Positions 11,926 through 22,724 of a DNA stretch of 64,000 bases are shown one piece after another (positions within the stretch are counted from its first letter, which is position 1; every line of letters begins with the position of its first letter). The notes below the pieces were generated by a model. The model saw only the letters and a list, made by a program, of their open reading frames with translations, had not been told where the DNA came from and ran no database searches. The stretch lies in assembly GCA_036937835.1 (NCBI GenBank), contig CM072879.1, positions 18,652,001 to 18,716,000 on the forward strand, read 5' to 3'. The position numbers were made by a program, and so were the translations under genes. This stretch comes from Pampus argenteus (taxonomy: Eukaryota > Chordata > Actinopteri > Scombriformes > Stromateidae).

Positions 11926-14900
11926 ATGACGTCCTCTATGCTTCGCAGACAGCTGAAGAACCTGGTCCAGAACTACTCTGAGGCCGAGGTCAAGGTAAGG
12001 GACACAGAAATATAAAGGTGGGTAACTAATGTTACCAATATTCCTGCTGAATTTTCCCTCAAGCAGAAAATAAAACACTGTATTCTTTAAAACCTTGTCA
12101 GGATGCCAGTTTTTAAGTTTAAATGTGGCACATATGCCTTTATTAGACTTAATGACAGATATTATATTCACATTGTTGTGCATCTTAAACCCCCAAAACA
12201 CAGAGATGTCCGCAGGATGCCATTTTTTAATAACTTTTACATGAAATAACATGCATTATAGACATATATATTATGCATCATTTTAAACACATTCTTACTA
12301 AACATCTGGCATCTTTATAAAACTTTTTATTTTAATTGTAATTTAAATACAGTTCTGTGGTTTGGGAAATCATCCCAACATGCACAACATGAGTTTAAAA
12401 GGATGGACCCATTAGTTTAAATGTAGAGGTTAATAGGCAAAACAATGAATGTTTATACAACATAACAATCATAAAGACTTCTTACGTTGCAGTGAGACAT
12501 AATCATCAATCCTGAACTTCAGGTATTTGGAGCCAAGCAAAGGCAGGGACATATTTCTTAATAAAATGCTGCTCTGATGAGACATATCCTGGCAGAATGG
12601 ATTACTTATCATTTTCATTATCTTGATGAAAGGAGATACTGACTGCCACCACCTTGTTATATGATGACATTTCTCACTGTGCTTCTTTTGCAGGTGAGAG
12701 AAGCAACGTCCAATGATCCATGGGGCCCATCCAGCTCTCAGATGGCTGACATCTCTGACCTGACCTACAATGTTGTGGCCTGCAACGAGATCATGACAAT
12801 GCTCTGGAAACGCCTGAAAGACGACAGGAACTGGAGACACATTCACAAGGTTAGGGTCAGAAGGAGGAGGAATAATGTAACTTATGTTAGCTGAGGCCAT
12901 TTAAAGGTTCAACTGTGGCCTTATTTTCAAAGCAAGGACAGTGACCAAAATCATTAACATTACTCAAAACCTTATTATTCTGCATTAGATTGATCATACC
13001 AGTATAGAGATAAACAAAGTATCAAATATTTAAAATAGGATATACGTACCTGGCCTTCAGTGGTGATAAACTGCACAGTCATATCTGCTATTAACATAAA
13101 AAAGGCATATCAGTTACACACTACTAGCTTTGTATGTGTTTTGAAGCCTATTCCTTTCATTGTTGTTTTGTCATGGGAATTCCTTAATTACATGGAAATC
13201 AAAAAGTTTCAACTATATACGTTTTTGTTTTACATACATTTGTTTATGGTGCTGCTTTTTTCCATTCTAGTCCCTGACACTGCTGGAGTACCTGTTAAAG
13301 ACTGGTGACGACCGCGTGCTTCTGAAAATGAAAGACAACATCTACATTGTTAAAGCCCTCACAGAGTACCGCTTTGTAGAGAAGGATGGCAAAGATCAGG
13401 TGATATCTACTTACTTTAAATTACAGAGCATCCAATGTTTAATATCCACTGATGATATAGTCATATGTCTTGGAACTTTAGTGCCATGTTCACAGTTTCA
13501 GATGCTTGCCCATATTGTACAGTTATGAGAAACTCTAGAGTCAAAGGCTTAATGCTTAGAATATATATATATATATATAAGCTGTAGTAGACGCCTTAGT
13601 TACGTTTGGTCTTGTATGAACCATTTGGGTTTTCGTTCAGATTTAAACAGAAGTTTTATATGCTTAAATAAGGTTTGTTTAAATGTCCAGAGCCAAATCA
13701 AAGGCTAATGTGAGCATATTTATCTCAGGGTGTCAGTGTGAGAGAGAAGGCTGCGGTCGTCCTTGTTCTCATGGAGGATGATGAGAAACTAAAAGAGGAA
13801 AGAGACTTTGCTGTCAAGACCAGAGAGAAGACATCAAAAGATTCTGCTGGTGAGCACACTGTCCTGTCTGCTTCCATTGTTTAACTGTTTTTGAACAATG
13901 CTCTTTACTTGTGTATGTCTATTTTTTTTATTTCTCTGACACAAGTCTTATTCTATCTCTTTTCCATCTCTTCACACACCAGCTTCATCCACGGACGCTA
14001 TCAAGGATCCCAACTACAAGCCATGCTACGTTGCCGGGGCCTCGGGGCTTCCGTCCCTAGACAACATACCGTCAGTGGCCGACTTGACTGCTTCCTTTAC
14101 TGCCCGCAAAGAGGAGCGACTTAAACAGGAAGCTGAGAAGAAAGAGGCAGAGAGGAGGGTGAGCATATAGCAAGTACAGCAAGAGGTCGCATCAATACTA
14201 CTACTAATACTTGGTGGGAATTAGTATACAGGCCAAATGGGCTCAACACCTGCAAAGCTAGGTAGTCGGGTGGCAGGTGAAGGTAACTCCTGGGTAGAAA
14301 AAACTAGGGGTGCCAGGCAGGTGTGGTTGACTTTAAGGGACCACTAAAGAAAATATTGCAATTGTTTGCGTTTACTCATTTTGCGTTTGTGATTTCCTAG
14401 GCCAAATTGAGTGAAGAAGAGCTGAAATGGGAGGATGCAGGCAAAGGCGACGTGGGGAAAGATGCTTGGGGAGAAGGGCAAGCAGTGGAGAAGGAAGAGG
14501 AGGTGAAACCAGACCCATGGGGTAACCCCAAAGAACCGAAAGAAGCCACTGATCCATGGGGCACACCTGCAAGACCTGCCACAACTGACACAGCAGCCAG
14601 CAGTGATCCCTGGGGGGCTCCAACCAAAACTGACGAAGATGAATTTGCAGCTCCAAAAACTGAAGAAGATCCATTTGCGCCGCCAAAGAATGGAGAAGAT
14701 CCTTTTGTGCCGCCAAAAGATGACCCTTTCAACACACCAAAAGATAGTTCAGACCCCTTCAATGCACCCAAAGGCAAGGAGGATCCATTTAGTGCTCCAA
14801 AAGATAAACCAGATCCCTTCAGTTCATCTAACAATGATCCATTTAATGCACCTAAAGATGACCCCTTTAACACCCCAAAAGATGATCCCTTTAACACCCC

Positions 14901-17797
14901 AAAAGATGATCCCTTTAACACTCCAAAAGATGACCCATTTAACACCCCAAAAGATGATCCCTTTAACACCCCAAAAGATGATCCCTTTAACACCCCAAAA
15001 GATGACCAATTTAACACCCCAAAAGACGATCCCTTTAACACCCCAAAAGATGACCCATTCAGTACCCCTAAAGATGATCCATTTGGTTCCCCAAAAGATG
15101 ATCCCTTTACTGCACTTGCATCAACACCCCCGAAAGAAGACCCATTTGCAGCACCAACATCTACTCGAGACGACTCCTTTGCTGCTCCAACATCGCCACC
15201 CAAAGAGGATCCTTTCTCGGCACCGTGCAAACCTGCAAAAGATGACCCCTTCGCTGCACCAACAACACCACCTAAAGAGGATCCTTTCTCAGCACCCTCC
15301 AAACCTACAAAAGACGACCCCTTCGCTGCACCAACAACACCCCCCAAGGAGGACCCATTCGCAGTGCCATCCAGCCCACCAAAAGATGAGGCTTCAGATC
15401 CCTTCAATGCCCCTCCAGTGAGCCCACCCCAAGGGAATGCAGATGCATGGGGACCTCCTGCCTCCTCTCCACCCGCCACTGGGTCAGATCCCTGGGGGGC
15501 CCCATCACAGAATGAAACAAAGGGCGGAGACACCTGGGAGGATAATTCTGATCCATTTGGGGATGCCTCCAAAACGGACAATGACCCATGGGGAGCCCCA
15601 GGTAAGATTAAATAACAATGCTTGAGCATGTATATGGGGGGAAAAAACAAAGGTCCTCTCTAGTGACAGCGTTTGGTTTGTCCATTCTGGGCTACTGTAG
15701 AAACATGGCGGTGCAAAGTGGAAGAGGACCCACTCCCTGTATAGATATAAAGGGCTCATTCAACAAAAACACAATCCATTTCTGCCAAGTCTGTTCTGCG
15801 AGATGCCACTAAATTCTACATACTGCACTTTTAAGACTATGAAAGATACCTAATAAATGAAGCTTGTGTTAAAATTAAACGATTAGACTGAAATTTCTGG
15901 TCAGATCTGTATGTTAGTTCTGTGTCCTATTTGAGCTTTCCTTTCTGTTTAGCTGCAGCTCCAGCCAGTACAGATGATGCGTGGGGTTCACCTGCTCCAC
16001 CCTCAGACTCCTCTTCCAATGACCCCTTTGGAGACGGAGCATCTAAAACCAGTGACGCTTGGGGTACACCGAGCAACGCAGCTAGCAATGAAACAGGTGA
16101 ATAGCACTTTACATTTGCCTGAATGCATATTTCTGTGATCCATCACTTTTTCTTTCATTGTCCGTGTGTATATATTAATTTTAATGCCTCAATCTAATGA
16201 AATCAACTTAATATGTTCAGTCTATTCTTGTGAATAGCCTGGTCAAATTTGGGCTTGTTTTTAAACAATATAATTCCAACTCTTTCATTGCTCGGCTCAA
16301 AATAGTGTCTAAAAACTAAACCTTTTGTGTATCTGCATATGTGTTTATGTGTAACTATCCACTTTTGTTGGGTACAGTAGGTCATTAGTATGTGTGACTA
16401 TTTGCTTCCATTTTCTCCATTTCACCTCCATCTTCCCATCTCTCTTCAGTCCGCTAACGAGCTTAATCAACTAACCTTCTCTTCCGCTTTGCTCTCTCTT
16501 CCTCCCTGACCTGTCCCCTAAAGAAAACACCTTTTAGAGTAGAATTGGACCTTTATTTTATTGCAGGAAAGCGAGCAACGCAGGAAGAGGACACACATAG
16601 AAAGACTGCTTCCTTTCTGGGCTTGGCGGGGGCATCGCTGGTTGACTTGGACGATCTGTTTTCCTCTAACCCCAGACAGCGCCCCCTTATTAGCACGCTC
16701 GCCACCCAGACACAAGCCATTGGTAAGGAGAGATAGACAGACAAAATGCTTCACACCATTTCTGACAAAGCTTTCATGTGGGATTATCTGTGGTGCACTT
16801 GGTTCAAATGGATGCATGATCAACTTCTGGCTGAGACTGGCAAATCAGAGATACTAAATATCGGTCACTCCCCGGCGATTTTTGAAATGCATCCCATGAC
16901 TGTTTGCTGAGTCAAGAGAGAGAAAGAGAGACGGAGAGGGGAGGAGACAGTATGACTGACAAATAAATATTTATCAATAGGTTTGTATGAAAAATCTTGT
17001 TGTGATTCTGTGTTTTGCTGAACCACCCCTCCTCTGTGGTCTCGCTTTAGTGTATAGATGTTGTTATGTGTGTGTATGTGTGTGTGTGAGCATTGGTGAA
17101 CTACTGAACTTACCCTGTATAGCGACAAGTATACTAACCAGCACATATATACAGTAACTCAGTCCTCCCTCTCTCTGCTCTGCTTTGGTGCATTTTCTCT
17201 TTGCTGGAATACTTCAAACTGTACATCCCTCCCTCCTTCCCCTCATCCCTCTATCCTCCTGTTACTCCTCCTGATTTCCCAGGCGCTTTTAAAATCAGGG
17301 GCGTGGCGTCTGGCCCTATGGTCAGATCAGGAGCTGTTGCAGGGGTGTCCATCCCTGAAACATCAGCCCAAACTGGCACTCCTTTTGGTTTCATCCCTGC
17401 GTCCCCTTATGGTGCACCATTCCCCAATGTTGGAACTGCCAGTCCTTCCAGTGAAAACCCTCTGTTTCAGCTACCACCCCTTTCCATGGGAGGGTCTCAT
17501 TCTGGCTTAAATATGCTTCATGTAGCTCAGGTGGCTCCTCTGCATCCAGAAACTGGAATGATACAACCTGTTTCTGTTGGAGTGGGTGTGTCTAGGTTTC
17601 CAGCAGGGAATCCTTCATCAGAAATGAGGGCAGACCCTCTTTTATTGGGAACAGGAATAGTCCAATCCAGTTTCTTTGGAGGTAATCACTCGGGAGGTTC
17701 CACTCCACAGGCCGGGGGTGACGTCCCTTTACAGATGCTTTCAGGCAGCGGGTTCAGAGACACCATGAACAAAAACAACAATCCATTCCTGTTCTGA
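11926..17797 (+). CDS. Epsin-family endocytic adaptor with ENTH domain and expanded DPF array
   Basis: Nine coding exons: 11926-11994, 12694-12849, 13271-13399, 13729-13849, 13983-14158, 14401-15601, 15953-16096, 16567-16722 and 17283-17797, phase-consistent, 888 aa (human epsins are about 570-640). Residues 1-150 are an ENTH domain: amphipathic helix LRRQLKNLVQNYSEAEVKV, REATSNDPWGPSSS, WRHIHKSLTLLEYLL and GKDQGVSVREK. The basic residues that bind PI(4,5)P2 in epsin 1 look retained, with a one-residue deletion before NWRH. Residues about 220-660 carry about 26 DPF and several DPW motifs, the family's AP-2 alpha-appendage ligands, including a 24-bp tandem array. A clathrin-box-like LVDLD lies in the 16567 exon. 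The protein ends NNPFLF, an NPF motif for EH-domain partners such as Eps15. No ubiquitin-interacting motif is seen, unlike EPN1-3. It may be the teleost counterpart of EPN1 (synteny) or a separate paralogue. Confidence 0.9.
13561..13578. repeat. (AT)n microsatellite in an epsin intron
   Basis: A short AT dinucleotide run, directly visible. Confidence 0.9.
14857..15096 (+). repeat. Coding 24-bp tandem repeat encoding DDPFNTPK
   Basis: Ten consecutive 24-bp units run in frame. Eight encode DDPFNTPK or its variant DDQFNTPK (unit 7, 15001-15024), and the last two read DDPFSTPK and DDPFGSPK. Nucleotide differences between neighbouring units are few and mostly synonymous, as expected from recent unequal exchange or slippage. 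Each intact unit adds one AP-2-binding DPF motif. Confidence 0.95.
15196..15339 (+). repeat. Coding 72-bp tandem repeat, two copies
   Basis: Two 24-residue units (PPKEDPFSAP followed by KDDPFAAPTT) occupy 15196-15267 and 15268-15339, with a partial third copy continuing at 15340. Each unit holds two DPF motifs. This is a second, independent tandem expansion in the same exon. Confidence 0.85.
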
Positions 17798-18990
17798 CAA
17801 ATTGGTTGTTTGAACCAAACAGGATTTTGCATGTTTATCCCTGTATAACGTATCACCACCAACCGTTCCAAACAAATGCATATTGCTTTTCTAAGTAACT
17901 TCCAGGCAACCAGTGGTTTCAGTTTCAGCCTTGGAGATACAGAAGAAAACAATAGAAGCATTTGCTGTATACTCTTAGAAAATGGGCAGCAGCAGTAACA
18001 TGTATCCAACTTGTCATGCCGAAACATCCAAAACCTTTTCTATAATTCAGAACATTTGGATCAGCCAGTCTTTGTTTTCATCCTGCACAACTTTAAGAAA
18101 CCAAGAGTACAGAGAGTCTGTGTTGAAACACTCAAACATTTTATGTTGTATGATTCCATGACTGGACATGGGAAATACGTGTGTGTGCGTGAGTGTGACC
18201 TGTATGCACACAGCTGTCGTGCAGTATATATATATTGTGCTGATGTAAATAATGGAAGTAATCACACATAAACCTTGAAATATATTGTATATCAGAGTGT
18301 TACAATCACGAGTAACTATTTATTTATTGATCTATTTATTGATTGATTTTTTTTTTCTTGATGATTTATTGATGCAGCAAAGACAGGTTGTACTGATGGT
18401 AGTGATTACATATGATGACACGTGTGATTGGCTTTAATCTGATCAGTTGTTCAAACACTGCATTATCAATCAAGTCAGTAACCAATGGTGGCTTTATCTT
18501 CCCTGTTTAGATTTAGTTAGTTTAGAAAACAGAAATGTATTATTGTATGATGTTCAGCTACAGTGTTGGTTAAATTAAAACATGATAATTTGGACAACTT
18601 GTTTAATGTGCATGTTGGTCATTTTGTTTAAAGTTAACCCGTAGCTTGACAGACATCTATGACAAACATCACAGCTTAGCAAATTAAAGCCGTCCTGGAA
18701 ACAGACGAGACCAATAATGTGTAAAAGGTCAAATTGTGTTTAATTGTTTGCATTGTGTTTCATGGGCTTCTACAAACATGTTTGACTTATTTTAAATGTG
18801 GACTCTGATGGAAAATCAATTTAAAGACCATAGAGACGGTTTCATAGTGAAGGATCATAATTAGCACTAGTCTATAAATATTCCTCAGATTTAATTTTGT
18901 ATTAAATGAATTTATTTTGATGTGAATTTAAATTTGAGGCTGTGTTGTAAACTGTGAGTGTATACAGTACGTTTGAGAAATAAAATAATA
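17798..18990 (+). other. Epsin 3' UTR
   Basis: After the TGA the sequence is AT-rich and non-coding. A cluster of tatttattgat units at about 18315-18350 resembles AU-rich instability elements. A poly(A) signal (AATAAA at 18979-18984) is a plausible end of the transcript. The UTR extent is inferred. Confidence 0.55.
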
Positions 18991-21900
18991 CAAGAAGAGA
19001 CATGTTTGCTTTTCTTAATGTCACTTGATGTCCAGATAAGACTGAAGGCAATTTATCACATGTTGATATAATTTGCTTAATATCACCACAAGAGGGCCAC
19101 AAATACACACTTAGAAACAACCTATTCCACTTTGTCTAAAAATGAAACCCTTCATGTAGTACCAGTAGATGCCTCTTGATTCATTCGTATATCTCTCCCA
19201 AATAAATTAGGAGTGTGTGCTGCAGAGTCAGCTAAGGCCATTACAAAATTTGTTGAGTCAGACCTGGATCTCCCAATTCACAGTGAGAGAGAGCTTAGTC
19301 TCTAAAAAAAGAAAGGGGAAGTTTGGGATTTTGATAGTTAGTCAGCATGTGTTACATTAGGACACGATGGTCAGTTGAGTCCTTGTGTTTCCTTTTTTAC
19401 ACAAGCCTGTCAGGTTACATAATCCACACCCCAAAAGAAATCTTGTTTACAGGTGATTCTCTCAGGTAATTAAAGTGATTAAACCTCTATAACTTGGCAA
19501 AACCAAACGCATTCACTTACATTAAATGTACGAGTGTGTTACAATACGGAGGCCATGGTTGCTGATGATTTTAAGACCTTTATTAGTTCAAGACAATGCA
19601 AGGCAATTTTATTTCTCTAGCATCATTCAGAGAACTTTTTACAGCTTTACAAAGACATAAAAAAAACATTAAGAAGACATTAAAATTACAGGTGAGAGCA
19701 GTGAGTAAACCTGCCCCAAATGACCTGAGACGTCTTTGTACTTCATAATATACAAGCAAATTAGAAATGTATTTGATTCCAAAACCATTTAGTGTTTTAT
19801 ACACTAGTAATAGGATTTCAAAGTCTATCTTTTGACACACAGGAAGCCAGAGCAGCGATTTAAGGACCGGTGTAATGTGCTCCATTTTCTTAATGTTAGT
19901 GAGGAGCTGCCATCCACTCATTGATTTTATTCAATGGACTTATTTAGAAAATCTAAAGAACTGTAGTCATGTGGTCACACATTTATATAGAGTTGTGTGT
20001 TATCTGCATAAGTATGGTAGAAGATGTTATAATGTTTCATAATCTGAGCAAGAGGGAGCATGTAGATGTTGAATAGAAGAGACCCGAGAACAGACCCTTG
20101 AGGAACTCCACATGTGATTTTTGTGAGATTCATAATTGTCAATACACAGTAGTCCCTAGCATAGTACCAGAAAATCCCAGGATTCCTCATCAGTCAAAAA
20201 ATGTGAGTAAAGTAACAATGTACTTGGTCCTAATCTGACTTCTACAAGTGTAAAACTTGATAAATCTCACTGAGACAAACAAAGTGAAGTAAAGCAGGAA
20301 AACATCCAGGGTCAAACTGGTCATAACATGCCGTTCCTGGTTCACTCATTTTCCAATCAGCAACGAGATCGCCTAAAGCCAGCCTCTGTATGTATGCTGC
20401 TGTGCAGCTGTCCTGATCGGTGTTAAGATGGGTTGAAGTTTAGAGAGCAGCACACACCATGAGACCACAACGCTGTCACACTCATCTCAATCCAAGCTGT
20501 TCCATACCATGCTGTCAAATTAATCACTATAGGGCCAGAGGTCAGGAGGGTTATTAGTGATAGAGGAGGAGAGATGAAGAAAACGAGAGAGAGATGTGGA
20601 AATGGATGAATAGACCCAGAATAGGAAGCAAAGGGGAGGGAAAGTAACAGATGGACTTGTGAGGATTAGAGGGAAATCTGGGTGGGTTTCTAATGGAAAC
20701 TCACCCAAAACAGAGGAGGGACCGATGAGGAAGCACAGAGGAAACGATGAAGGAAACATGGAGTTCAAGGAGCCCTGAAGGAAACAGTCCCAAACACGGT
20801 GAGTCAACTTGGTTTTTTGTCGTTTTTAATTTTTAAGTTGATCAAAAGTTGAGTGTGAACAGCAGCTGGGTTTTCAGTCACATACATTAGAGGAAAGATT
20901 TGAGCAATGCTGTCATGATGTACTGTATGAATCCTGTGCTGTCGTAAAGACGTGTTTTCTGTGTCTTTAGCGGTATTCAAGACAGTATTTACACTCTCAG
21001 TTAAAATCCCTTAAAATTACAGTCCAGTGGTGTGACCAGAAACACTGTGTGTAGTAGATTGAGTTGACGCCTCAAAGCTCTTTGCCTGCGTCAGTTAATC
21101 TGTAAGCCTCAGATGCTGATAACATGGACAGGTGCATGTAGTTGTGTGTCTACACATGTACTTAAAAGTCAAGCAGAACAATAACACAGTGTCCTTTATG
21201 GATTATAGTTTCACACCATGAGATGATTTCATGGACTAAATTAAATCTTAATACCTGGCTGATTATGATTATGATTAATTGTTAAGACAATTTAAACGTG
21301 GTTCAGTCCACATGCTGCATGGGTTTGCATATTTGACTCAGTATAAACATCATAAAGCAGACAGAGAATATATCGTAGAAGATTATTTACCAACTTTAAA
21401 GCAACTTGGGGCTATAAAACTGTATGTTAATCAGTTAAATACTCTTGCTTATGTCCCTCACGTTGCACCAAATAATAACAGAAAGTCAAGATCAAACATT
21501 TTGACAGTTTTCTGGGAGATATCTGACTTCCATACATAGACAGAACCAGATATGTTTTAATTAAATGATTACTTATTCAGTGGTGAATGCACATTATATA
21601 TGTTTTTTTTTTATATATTTTGTGTTTCACTGTGCATGTATATTATGTTTTGTGTGTTTATATACATTAAAGTGTGCTAAAAGTAGTGTTAATATACGGG
21701 GTAAATTACATTGATAGACAGGACTCAACTGTTCCTGCTGACGTCTAATCCAGATGCTCGGCTCTGTCTTCGTTCTTTCCTTTCAGGTGGTCCTCCAGAC
21801 AAAGACATCATAAGAGTCAGTGAGCATTAATCTCATCCACCTAACCCTGCAAGATTAACACAGATTACCCGGCCCTGAGTTAGCCCTGAGATACTGAACT

Positions 21901-22724
21901 AATCGCTCCTTTGTGAACTCAATCCCTCCTGCAGAGGTGGAGAAACAGGTTGAGAAGTCCTGACAGCTGAACTGATTAGTTGCAAAATCCACAGGATAAG
22001 ATTTAGACATTTATATTCATACGAGTGGGAAGACACGAGTGACTGAACAGACAGAGACAGAAACCAGTCGTGAGTCAGGATGGCAGTGGAAAGATGGGAC
22101 AAAGTGTCCGCTCGGTGAGAAGAAATGTGCGGACTCAGACGTCTTGCCTGGGTCGTGCCGTAAAACATCGAGAAAGAAAGAAGAGCTTAAATGTCATTTT
22201 GATGCTGATTTTTACTGGAGCAGGAGGAAAGCTGGAGTTCCTCCTGCAACCTCTGGCCTACACATCTGTCTCTTTTTCTTTCTTGCTTGCTGGAAGTGAT
22301 TAAACCCCAGCAGTTCATCCTCCTCCACTCCACTGTCCTCTAACCTCTGCTCATCGACCGTTCTCTTTCCTCAAGCCCCGGCTTCCCTCCATCTTTCCAC
22401 TCCACCGCTTTTCATTTTCCCTTCTGACCTTTGTTCCACTTCTCAAACATCCCTAATCCCTTCACCACTTTCTCTCGTTCCTCCTCTTTATCATCCTCCA
22501 TTAAATCAATCTCAATCGCCCCACCGATCCGCAACGTCATTGACACGTTTCTTTTCATCTTGATTTGTTGAATTGGTGTCACAGAAACGTTGGATCCTCA
22601 TCCTGTCTTTTTTGAACCAGGATCAACCTCAAAGTCAAACCGAAACACAACCTGTCGCTCCCTTTCTTAGTCATCACCCATCATTCTTTTTTCTCCCTAG
22701 TCTTCTTTGACCCAAGCTGCCACT
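18991..22724. other. Intergenic region between the epsin and gsg1l2
   Basis: No gene is supported. It contains the LINE relic at about 19575-20190 (separate entry). The remainder is unremarkable AT-rich sequence, with a pyrimidine-rich block from about 22310 to 22700 leading to the acceptor (ctccctag, 22693-22700) before the gsg1l2 start codon. A first non-coding gsg1l2 exon must therefore lie upstream, but I could not place it. Confidence 0.5.
19575..20190 (-). mobile_element. Degenerate L2-like non-LTR retrotransposon fragment
   Basis: Two minus-strand frames read as reverse-transcriptase remains. The first (20190-19975) has GVPQGSVLGSLLFNIYM and YADNTQLY, the RT block with the catalytic YADD altered to YADN. 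The second (19921-19583) has HITPVLKSLLWLPVCQ..IDFEILLLVYKTLNG, the C-terminal conserved segment of vertebrate L2/Maui-like elements. Stops and a truncated 5' part show it is dead. Confidence 0.85.

Noticed and set aside
14397..15650. Long minus-strand open frame (417 codons) antisense to the epsin DPF exon, with GSSFGVLK-type repeats
   Set aside because: It is the mirror of the in-frame 24-bp repeat. Open antisense frames are expected from a 3n repeat that lacks stop codons. It has no conserved domain or splice context.
20520..20807. 95-codon minus-strand open frame
   Set aside because: Ser/Pro/Leu-rich translation of a purine-rich tract with no family resemblance. Considered as a LINE extension but lacks RT motifs.
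21279..21539. 86-codon plus-strand open frame
   Set aside because: No recognisable domain, no splice context and low-complexity AT-rich surroundings. Length is within chance expectation for 64 kb.
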